64,000 nt of DNA, from positions 11,780,001 to 11,844,000 of the forward strand of contig OY727102.1 in assembly GCA_963402885.1 (NCBI GenBank), given 5' to 3'. The first letter of the stretch is position 1; the number at the start of each line of letters is the position of its first letter. Positions 54,297-64,000 of this stretch are shown here, piece after piece. The notes beneath the pieces were generated by a model. The model had not been told where the DNA came from. It saw only the letters and a list, made by a program, of their open reading frames with translations, and ran no database searches. A program made the position numbers and the translations under genes. The DNA is from Antedon bifida (Eukaryota; Echinodermata; Crinoidea; Comatulida; Antedonidae).

Positions 54297-56700
54297 TAGA
54301 TTTCAACACAATATCAAAATATTTTCTATAATCTTGTAACCTCAGACTGTGTAATATCACTTAAATGTCCATTGTTTATCATGTGTGCAATAAAAGTGGG
54401 CTAGCCTCCACAAAAGAGAAAAAAAGTATTGGGAAAATCTACGGTTATCGATATAGGCCTCTTATAGGCCTCAACGGCAAGGGCGCAGTACACTGTACAT
54501 TTTCTGGGTCCATTCGTGTTAGAGTAGGCATAATTAGTTTTTTGTTCATCCGGCGAAGTAAAGCAGGCAGACTTTTGACCTTAAAAATTGTACCCCTTTG
54601 AACGAATTCATACATGGCCTTTAAATCGAAACATAACAGACAGAGAAAAAGTAAATACAATTTCTCAAATAGTATCAAGTACGCATCAATTAGTGATGTT
54701 GACAAACTGTCCATAATATCGGGATCATTATTAAAATACTCCAAGGTCTCGTGTCAGCACGTGACAAATTACAAGCACGGCGGCCTTGAATTCAATTATG
54801 TCGACGGCGGGGATGGGAAGGGGTTATCCTCGTAAGGATGAAAATGAAGGCTTGTTGTCTGTTTATTTTCTGTGCATTCCATAATGATGGGTGAACACGA
54901 TACATGTTTTATCTTTTCAAACACCATGTAGCTGTTCCAACATCGCTGCAGAGCAATACAACTGTATTCCTAAGTACAGTGGCGTAACGTAGAGACCTGA
55001 GGCCCCTGGTTTAGGAACTCACCAACGCTTTAAGCCGCTTTGAACCTTTTTCGAAATTGCAATGCTTGTGTTTTCCTCTGGGCACTGCTCGGGGGTCCCC
55101 ATAAGCTAAGAGGCCCCTGGGTTTAGCCAGTGAGCGCTCATAGCCGTTACGCCACTGCCTAAGTAAATCATGATAGGATAATTAACGGGGGAATAATCAT
55201 AAATTAACAATATTATGTTCGATGACTCAGATACAACTACAGATGATGATAAAGATAAATGGTGACAATTATGATAGTATACGATTAATTGAAAATACTG
55301 CTGATGATATTAAATGATGAAGATGATTATGATTATGCTGATGATGGATGATGATGATGATGATGATTTACTGTAAAATGATGTTGCTGACATGACCAAA
55401 TAGTGGTATAAACAGCGAGTTGTATTGTAAAATAAGTTATTATTTATTAATGGTGATGGTAGGCTATTGTTTGATTTGTCCGAGGCCACATTGCAGCCCT
55501 GTGCTACAACATAAACAGTAGAAATATCGGAATAACGTCCTAAACCAACTCGCACAAAATAAGAACACCGGCCCTGAGGAAAATGTTAATGTTCTCATAA
55601 AAATGTGTATACAGTAATTTTTAAATTATATTTGATAAGATTTTTTCAACGTTGTTCATTGCAACATCGTTGCGATGAAAAGTGTACATGCGCCCTCTAG
55701 AGTTTGTAAGCTAACCATGAAGTATTAAAATGATCGTACAGTATATAGATTTTGTTTAACCAAACATAATGATGGGAATTATTATAATTAATAATAATAA
55801 TAATAATAGTATTTTGTAACACATACTTGTTATTGTGTTTTCAACCTCTGCGTATACATATTTAATTCATAGATTATAATGGTGTTTATCAAACAAAATG
55901 CAGATGTTAGAGGCTTACTTTAATGTTATGTTTCATAACATTAAACAATAAACATCTTTTTATGAATTGTTAAGAATATCAATATATGGCCTGATGTGTA
56001 GACTTAATGCAAGCAAAAATATTTTAATCTCAACGATTATAAGCAACGTCTTAGTTAAGTCGAAGATGCTCTCCAGATGGAATGCCATCCTGAGATGAGT
56101 AGTAGTAATTTTGTTTATTTTATTTATTTCATTTATATGTAATTTACTTTCTATGGACCAGAGTTTCCGAAATAAAAGATTGAATGAATGAATGAATAAC
56201 AGTAGTAGCTACTAGATGCTCGTCTTGATAGAGTGTTTTCATATCATACGGTACCAATTATCATAAATTATGATATTGGATATTTTTTTCTGTTTGGAGA
56301 TTATTCAATATTATTTAAAAATAGGTAATATTCCTACCAAATATAAGTTCAAATAATCAGTACTGTGTAGGCCGTTTTTACTATGCCGAAATATATAAAT
56401 ATCTTGGTGGTGGATTGAAGAGTTTTTAGTTAAAGAGTGGATACTTAAAAGACAAGATATACATTTTGACCATTAAAATAAACAAAAAAGAAAGTCCATG
56501 AAAAACAAAGTTTTTTCCACGTGTAGTGTCTATATATCACGTGGTTATTATAACAGTACACTACCCCTAATATTATTAATGCACTGTCCAAAGCATGCCT
56601 ATGATAGCTGCCAACTATTTTAAATGACAGGCTCCACTGTTTCTGACTGCTTTACTCTGCAGGGTTGAAACAATATGGGGGCGGTTTCAATGGATTCGTC
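54297..56700. other. Intergenic region upstream of SoxF
   Basis: It contains GAT-rich simple sequence at 55310-55372, an AAT run near 55788 and a retroelement tail at 56100-56200. No coding exon is supportable. The last few hundred bases are the likely home of SoxF promoter-proximal control. Confidence 0.45.
56100..56200 (+). mobile_element. Retroelement tail with GAAT repeats
   Basis: TATGGACCAGAGTTTCCG is followed by AATAAAAGATT and then three GAATGAAT-type tandem units (56185-56199). This matches the microrepeat tails of non-LTR elements. No coding remnant is seen. Confidence 0.45.
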
Positions 56701-56743
56701 CACGCGATAGCAAAGTCGCTTCATTGAATACGATTGACATAAT

Positions 56744-56768
56744 GGGCGGAGCTTATCTGTGTATAAAA
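56744..56768 (+). promoter_or_regulatory. SoxF core promoter (GC box and TATA box)
   Basis: GGGCGG (56744-56749) is followed 12 bases later by TATAAAA (56762-56768). This predicts transcription from about 56795 and a 5' leader near 100 nt before the ATG at 56891. Confidence 0.6.
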
Positions 56769-56890
56769 CCCGCGATTCGTTACTGAACAGCTGATTTCAA
56801 GATAGTCTTCGGCTGTGTTCATTTACGAAACAGTACACGGACTTATTATTATTATTTTCTTGGACTTATATTATATCTGTCGGATTCAAA

Positions 56891-59800
56891 ATGAAGACGG
56901 TTTCGGAGATGTTGATCCGTGCCGATTTTAATCGCAATAATAACCGCGTTAATGCCAATGTTGGACAACTTGTGTTGAACAATACCTTGTTCCAGGCATC
57001 GGCCCTGCAAACACAAAGTGCCGCTATCAACCACGGAGTTGTTGCTTGGAATGATCAGAAAAATACAGAAGTTGCAACTGGAGGGAGGGGAAAGAAAGAG
57101 CAAAGGATTCGTCGACCAATGAATGCATTTATGGTTTGGGCTAAGGATGAACGAAAAAGACTTGCCGATCAGAATCCGGACCTTCATAACGCGGATCTTA
57201 GCAAAATTCTCGGTAAGTTAATTTTTTAGATGTATCTATCTGTTAAAAAAATTCCATGTCTTTTTGTTGAAACTGTAACACGGGTAGTCAATGATGTTTA
57301 CTTGGGTAACCAAAAAGTATTTTTTGCTGTAGGCCTAACTTGCGTAAAGTTTGAAATTTCCCAAAATTTAATTTTCACGTGTGTTTATTAATACTACAGT
57401 GTTATTATTAGTTTCCCTGCTTTAATAACACACGTGATACCGTCCGTATGCTATTATAATAATTTACAAAAGGTATATATCTACATAATATCGATAATTT
57501 ACGTGTTTGACAATGACAGCAGATTCCGATTAAAAAATCAATACCTTATTACGTTGTTTGATTCGGCCGTGGTTTTATTTTAGCCAGAGCCCGCCTCCCG
57601 CAGCGAGTACCGATCAGCTGGTTAAACCGAAGTTCATGCTTTGCTGTGGAAAGATCTCCCTGGTAACGGCTATACCTGGCTGGAATCCAGGTCAGCTTTG
57701 CAAGCGCATTGATAGATTTTTAATGATGGAAAGCTGCCATGCTTTTAATGCAACGCTTGTAAACACAGAATTCACTGTTGATGTAGATTACTAATAATAC
57801 AGGCTAGGCAAAATCACGAAACGTATACAATCGTCTCGATGCATTTATAAGAACATATTTTATTCAACACAGTTCTTATATATTACTTACACGCTATTTA
57901 AAGAAGTATTTCTTGAATAAGTATAGAGGTTTAACAAATAATATGATGATTTTAATACAACATGAATGATATTAATAGTTTTAACTCACACTGTGCACTG
58001 TTTTGTATTCGCACTTATTTGAATATCTAATCTAATGCAATTTTAAACTTACTAACATTTTGTATCAAATATACTACAGTATCGGTATTAATGCTGGTTG
58101 TGATATGTTTTCAATTATAATATCGTGATTAGGGCACAGGTTTGGTATAAACAGTAGTGATGTAGACTCTGAAATGTAACTATTAAATTAAAACATGGAT
58201 GGGCCAACTGGTATGTTTCTGCAAATCTCCATTTCTATTTATTACGAAAGTACTTTTCGCACACCATTTTGATCTGGTTCAAACGACTGTGTATTTCTGT
58301 CGGAAGTTTTCAATCACACATGTTTTATTTAACCGACATTTTGGCACATTTCGTATTTTTCGTGTTACTATAAATGTTTAATATGATGTTTATGTACGCG
58401 CTCTGTTATGATGGTCATTATTTGTTATGATGAATAAATATTAATTAGTTAAAATAAATTAAATATTTTCCAACATTAGTACTGTTAGTGAAATTATATT
58501 CGGTTTTATTTGATTAAATTGTTCTTGAGTGTTACGCCGTCCGTATAAATGATTCGGATACGATCACAACACAAAATACCAGCGATACGATTGTAAACGC
58601 ACAGTATATTATATTATCTTTTGTTCAAAATAAATATTACATTTCTGAAACCCGATAACTTGCAATGCACAAGTATCGTCGTTTTGTCACTTTTCTATCT
58701 ATGCTAACCAATCGTAAACACTTCTGTGTCATCACACCCGGTCGACCTCCAATAAACTGTAAAGCCAGGGAGACCCATTTTACATTTATTGCTAGTATCT
58801 GTCTAAATGTACCCAATCTAATGTGTTGTCAAAGACATCTATATCAGTATGTGCTAGATGGTAAATAACTATTCAGGTTTTACGTAATTATTTATTTAAA
58901 AACCATGTTTGTTATAAATATAGTATGCCCGTCTTCATTTCACGTCTAAATAATAATATAACATTATTATTACAGTATTCTAACGGTAGCAGCTCATTTA
59001 ATTTCCTCAACTCGAAGCTCAGTGCTGATAGCATCACCTCTGAGTCATCGCGACTTGTTTGTGTCATAAAATGGGAAATCCAACAAAACGCATGCGCAGT
59101 ATCAAGTGCCTCGGGATCGAAATCTTGTTTTTAACAGACCCAGCTGAGCGGAGCCCTTGAAAACAAGGGTTTATTTATAATACACTCTCAAGTGACAAGT
59201 GACATCATTTAACCGTTTGATGTTAAGTACCTTCTCCGTAGCAACGCGCATGCGTTAACTGTTTGCAGGCAATCATAATAGCTAAATATAGCTTTGGGCT
59301 GTTTTATATTTTTGCTGATATTTTAAAACAGTTTTACAATATAAACTGATCCACATTATGTTATTACTATTGTTATTATAGATATTATTTCACCTGTAAA
59401 AATTAAACGGAAGATATTTAATTTTTATTTGTTTTTATAAAATGGAAAAAGCCAAGCGCATGTTGGTACTTAAATTCCATTATTCCGTCGTTTATACATG
59501 TCAAGTCCGGACTGGCTTTGGCATTGAATCTGCAGATTACATAGCCTATAGAAACGTACGTGATACATTGTCGTGGTATTGATTACCTCACGTAACTTGT
59601 CTATTGATCCTCATTCACTCTGATAGAAATCGAGTTAGATCTACCTGATCATTTGATCAACATTCGTTTCCGTATAGGTGAATTTAAGTTCACTTTTTTT
59701 TGTATTTTGCAGGAAAAACTTGGAAGAGTCTTTCCCTTCCAGATAAACGGCCATTTGTAGAGGAAGCCGAACGATTAAGAGTGAAACATATGTCGGATTA

Positions 59801-60752
59801 CCCTGAATATAAATACAGGCCTAGGAGACGTAAAGGCCCAAAGAGAAACAAGCGATCCGTATCAACGTCATCAGCCTCTTCTGAGACTTCCGGTACCAAC
59901 GCCCAATCATCGTCATCTTCACCATCGCCTGTTGGAAGCGACGTCAACAGTCCGGCATCTACAAACTTTAATAACAATATTCAGACGCCTGATGTTTCCC
60001 CAAGAACATCACCAACCCCATTGGACAACACCGACGGAAATTCCACTTCGGAAGAGCTTACATCAATTCGATATCCTCTTCCACCTCTGAGCTCTTTCAC
60101 TGGAACGAACGCGTCCGGTCTTCGCCAAACCCCTATACATAACAGGGGCTTCATCAATGCAATGGGTTTGCCAACCCCAGAGATGTCTCCGATTGAGTCG
60201 ATGGACGATGTTTTTACATTCAATACGCAAACGTCCTGCAACGACAGTTCGAGTCGTATCTCAAACAAGCTTGGAAATCTAAATATAAATTTTAATATGA
60301 AACAGGAGGTTACGGACAATCGCTTCGTATCTCACACTGCAACGACGTCCGCGTTCCCTGCGTGCGAAACACTGACACACCTGCACGAACTTGTTAGCAA
60401 CCAGACGCATCAACAGTGCCAACACGGCATGAATACTATACTCTCAACCACATTAAATGGTAACGTTTCTCAGCAACAGTTCTGCGAGCTTTCGCAGCCA
60501 GATATGCATCATCAAATGTTCAATTTGAACTCTGATTCGAACATGAACGTATTTTCTGCCGAGGATGTGGCAACCATGTCATTAGAACAGTTCACCGCAA
60601 CAGAACAATTAAATGATTTGAACAGAGACGAATTTGACATGTACTTGAATACGCCTATGCTCATTCCTGATACCACAACGGCCATGTCATCCTCAGATGT
60701 GGAGCTTCTATCGTCTGTTTTGGCAGATGCGTCAGCGTCCGTTTACGAGTAA
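56891..60752 (+). CDS. soxF: SoxF (Sox7/17/18-class) HMG-box transcription factor
   Basis: A nuclear DNA-bending factor; SoxF members act in endoderm and vascular or mesodermal fate and modulate Wnt/beta-catenin signalling. Exons 56891-57212 and 59713-60752 join within a Gly codon (CTC G|GA AAA) to give 453 residues. The HMG box runs ~72-150: [35 protein letters not shown], then [20 protein letters not shown] and the basic YKYRPRRRK that serves as a nuclear signal. An intron inside the HMG box after ...KILG is the shared SoxF position. The C-terminal motif DEFDMYLNT (413-421) matches the conserved SoxF EFxxYL beta-catenin/transactivation motif. A Ser/Thr/Pro-rich stretch separates the two. 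The N-terminal region of ~70 residues before the box has no feature I recognise. The choice among Sox7, 17 and 18 is not meaningful outside vertebrates. Confidence 0.95.
57570..57725. promoter_or_regulatory. GC-enriched block in the SoxF intron, possible enhancer
   Basis: Within the 2.5-kb intron this stretch is clearly less AT-rich than its surroundings. It includes CCAGAGCCCGCCTCCCGCAG and a short hairpin ACCTGG-CTGGAAT-CCAGGT. It could be a regulatory element or an unused exon. This is composition evidence only. Confidence 0.25.
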
Positions 60753-62520
60753 ACGCGCGCGCGTGACCTGGCGGACTGAAGTCAGTGAATTGTGGGTAAT
60801 CACAAGACTAAAACTGGAACATGCTCCGTTATCTCGTGATAAAATAATACATCTTCCATATAAAATAATTACGACTATATGAAATACCTCTCTTCCCATG
60901 GTGAAAGGATTGTGAATATTTTTCTACTAAAATCAATTTTTATAATGAGACAGAATTTTTGGACCAGATATTATATTTAATATTGTTCGCAGTTTAAGAC
61001 TAAAATGCGTTTGGCATACTATGCAAGCCCGTAGCATTTAAAGTTAGTGGATTCTTGAATGTGATTTTAAAGTTGTATATAATAAATGCTAGATGTGATT
61101 CACGGATATCTCATGTAGATAATGCAGGTATTTGATTTTAACTGTAAAGCATTATAATAATATGTACGTATTCTAATGTTTTATTCATAACACAAAAAGT
61201 ACGTAAGCCTCGATTTCACTCCTTGCACTGTTTATACATTACACCACCATTCCACTTGGATTATAATTCATTGCCCGTTGCAGACCAATATTCAAAGTTT
61301 ATCTAAGTGCAATACTCGCTAGAATTGTGAGAGATTTCACAGAATTTCTGTGCAATTTTAAATTCAAAACAATGTCGGTCTATCTCTTATTAACTTACTG
61401 GTACCAATTAAACGTACACCTTTACAGCTGCGAAGTGAAATCGAGGCTCATTAATAATTTGGGAATTATTGGGGGCGCTACTTTGTAGTTTAAAATAAAA
61501 GTTGAAACTAGTATTTCACACCTTAGAACATGCTGCAAATGAATACAAAACGTTTAATAAGTTATGTCCCTGCTGCATACTTGACTGAAGCATGCAAAAA
61601 AATGAGTACTAAAACTGTAGAGGGCAGTGTATTGAGTATAATGTTCTGACTAATGTAACTGAATGTGCAATGACCCTTACAATGGGAATACATGAGGTAT
61701 GTTGATACCATTTTAGTTTAATTTAAGCCCTGTTCAAACTGTGTGCTAAACAGTTTCTTTTGGTATAACATAAGATTCTTTCATTTCATATTCATAGCAG
61801 TTTGAACGGGGTTTAATGACCGAATTCAAGAACAATAATGTGTGTTTTAGTTCGGGATATTCATGTCTGTATACGTCACTATCTAGTAGAGATGTATATG
61901 GTGCTGTATTCGAACATTTGATTTGGGAAGGGTTTTTTTCCTCTATGTATATACGATAATAAATATAGATCCGTTCTTCATTAATAATAATAAAAGAACT
62001 CGCAACGTACTGTACTGCAACAGTGCATTATCATTTTGATATTCATATATTATAATCTGGTTTACTAATAATTATACTGAAATATAGTAAATCAACAAAC
62101 ATATTTTAGTTAAGAATATCTGCCTGTTCCATTCCACAATGGGGTGGAGTATTATAGTGCGGACATCTTTAAAAAACTGTGTTGTTTGGAGAACATTCCG
62201 AAAGAAAGGGGGTCGGAAGTTTAGGCTTACGAAGTCTCGTAAATTATTATAAACAGAACATTCTACCGAAGCTCAGAAGGATTTTTATATATATTTTTTG
62301 TTAATAATGAGTTTTCTTCATAATTTTGTAACCATATCTTTTCTCGAATATAATCAATTTGTACTTGTTAGGGTTTATTTTTCTGCTGAATAAGGTATGT
62401 GCTGGCATAACCACTTAGCAGCTGTTATTTTTGTTTCAACACATTTGCTAAGAAATAAATAATAATTCAACAAAGATTACCGTATTGTGCTTGATTTATT
62501 TATAAGTCGTGTCTTGTGTG
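60753..62520. other. SoxF 3' untranslated/downstream region
   Basis: AT-rich non-coding DNA. Candidate poly(A) hexamers AATAAA include 61081, 61963 and 62455. Which one ends the transcript cannot be told from the sequence. Confidence 0.4.
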
Positions 62521-62706
62521 GAACTGTAGCTTGGTGGTTAACGTTCTTCACTTCCAAACCCAGGTTCAATCGTGACCTAGTGTAGTGTCAGGGTTCAATC
62601 GTGACAGTGTCAGAGTTCAATCGTGACCTAGTGTCAGGGTTCAATCCTGACCTAAGTACCAGGGCTCAATCCTGACCTAAGTGCCAGGGTTCAATCCTGA
62701 CCTGTG
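62521..62706 (+). repeat. tRNA-like element with six tandem B-box units
   Basis: GTAGCTTGGTGGTTAACG (A-box-like, about 62526) is followed about 20 bases later by CAGGTTCAATCGTGACC (B-box-like). The B-box word then recurs as GGTTCAATC / GAGTTCAATC / GGCTCAATC in five further tandem units of ~20-28 bp (CAGGGTTCAATCCTGACCTA). It looks like a tRNA-derived SINE whose T arm became a minisatellite. Confidence 0.7.
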
Positions 62707-62827
62707 GTATCCATTCCATAAACCCCGTAATAGTTTATCCATCCTAGTATAACTTTCTGTTTGAAGTGTACTCAATTTTAAACCATGATTATACAGTACA
62801 TACCAATCCGTTTAAAATCTTGCTTAT

Positions 62828-63230
62828 AGTATATACAATTAAAGTCACATTTAACGTACGGACTGAAAAATACATTAAACATGTGAAATCTTCAATTGAA
62901 ACGGAAAGATTGAAACGTAAAGGTTAATAAGCCTACCATATTGATATAAATGATACATAAAGATAAAACTGAATGGAACAGTATAACTATATTATTTTAT
63001 TCATAATTATTTAAATAGTTACAGGTAAGGTCTTCTACGCGCATCAGGTATAATTACATAAACTTCATCAATCATTGTGCTGTTGAAAGACGCCGTGACA
63101 TTAAAATAAATTACACCTTTCCACGAATTCAAATGACATATTAATTTATTAGAGGAAAATGAATGCAATAATACAGTTTGTACAATACGGTACCAATATA
63201 CTATACTGGTACAGTAGTATTATAGAGATT
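62828..63230 (+). repeat. Segmental direct repeat, copy 1
   Basis: TATACAATTAAAGTCACATT through GGTACAGTAGTATTATAG is repeated about 791 bp downstream with small indels and substitutions. Non-coding. Confidence 0.88.
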
Positions 63231-63621
63231 ATAATGCTATTTTAGGCCTACTATTTTGAAGCAAACCAATATATTCTATATCTTTCATAGCGTGTGAGAT
63301 TTATGATGAAGATGATGATGATAATGATTTGATAGATTGGTAATGATAAATCATGTTACTTCCAATGACAACATAGAAAATGATTGGTAGGCCTAATCAT
63401 GAACGTGATAATGATCTTGATGTTTATTTTGGACACCTTTGTAAATGTTGTCTGTCCATTCGACGCAATTGATACATGTAATCCAATTGAATTACACCTT
63501 GTGCTTTGGGAAAAAAGTCATTGTCTGTTAAGCTTTTGATTATCATGGACGCAACTCACAAACGTACAGTAAGCGCACCACAAATATTGACCAATCACAA
63601 CGCGTGGCATCACTTGCTTCA

Positions 63622-64000
63622 ACTATATACAAAAGTCACATTTAACGTACGGACTGAAAAATACATTAAACATGTGAAATCCTAAATTTAAACGGAAAGA
63701 TTGAAACGTTAAAGGTTAATAGGCCTACCATATTGATATAAATGATACATAAAGATAAAACTGAATGGAACAGTATAACTATATTATTTTATTCATAATT
63801 AATCAAATAGTTACCGGTAAGGTTTTCTACGCACCAGGTATAATTACTGTATGATAAACTTCAATCATTAATAATACCGTGTGCTGTTGAAAGACGCCGT
63901 GACATTAAATAAATTACACCTTTCCACGAATTCAAATGACATATTGATTTATTAGAGAAAAATGAATGCAATACACTGGTACAGTTATAGTATTATGAGA
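63622..64000 (+). repeat. Segmental direct repeat, copy 2 (runs off the window)
   Basis: Second copy of the segment at 62828, beginning TATATACAAAAGTCACATTT. It still matches at the last base, so its end lies outside the window. Confidence 0.88.

Noticed and set aside
57558..57794. 78-codon ORF as an alternative SoxF exon
   Set aside because: It does not continue the HMG box, while the exon pair 57212/59713 restores it exactly.

Overview
The window looks like nuclear DNA of an invertebrate deuterostome, most likely an echinoderm. It is AT-rich, its genes are intron-containing with GT-AG junctions, and the palindrome-containing word TAGGCCT is scattered through the unique DNA. The gene set (a SoxF factor, an Mpeg1/perforin-2-like MACPF protein, a hemopexin matrix metalloproteinase) fits such an animal. 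The species cannot be fixed from the sequence alone.

Layout. (1) Positions 1-14849 are a head-to-tail array of ten complete ~1.15-1.66 kb units plus the end of an eleventh. Every unit ends in a hairpin followed closely by CTAG, and nine of the eleven ends are followed by TT and one by TC (one further junction reads TT within a longer T run). Some units begin with a perfect 13-bp-arm hairpin whose arm is repeated inverted near the 3' end. This is the end structure of Helitron/Helentron rolling-circle transposons. No unit has a long ORF, so they would be non-autonomous. (2) 16438-21967 is a complete eight-exon secreted matrix metalloproteinase gene (500 codons plus stop) with a U6 snRNA gene inside intron 5. 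(3) 24185-28165 is a complete three-exon Mpeg1-like MACPF gene (712 residues). (4) 28.2-56.7 kb is a gene-poor stretch in which I find no convincing coding exon, but many small mobile elements: several MITE families (some with TTA/TAA target duplications), retroelement tails, two minisatellites, a tRNA-derived SINE remnant and a hammerhead-like motif. (5) 56891-60752 is a complete two-exon SoxF (Sox7/17/18 class) gene whose intron splits the HMG box. (6) 60.8-64.0 kb is non-coding, with a tRNA-like element carrying six tandem B boxes and a ~390 bp duplicated segment.

The three protein genes are all on the + strand and show no sign of being functionally linked: one is extracellular matrix proteolysis, one pore-forming innate immunity, one a transcription factor. 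The most unusual structure is the Helitron-like array, with its internal modular duplication, its two end types and its nearly uniform last three units.
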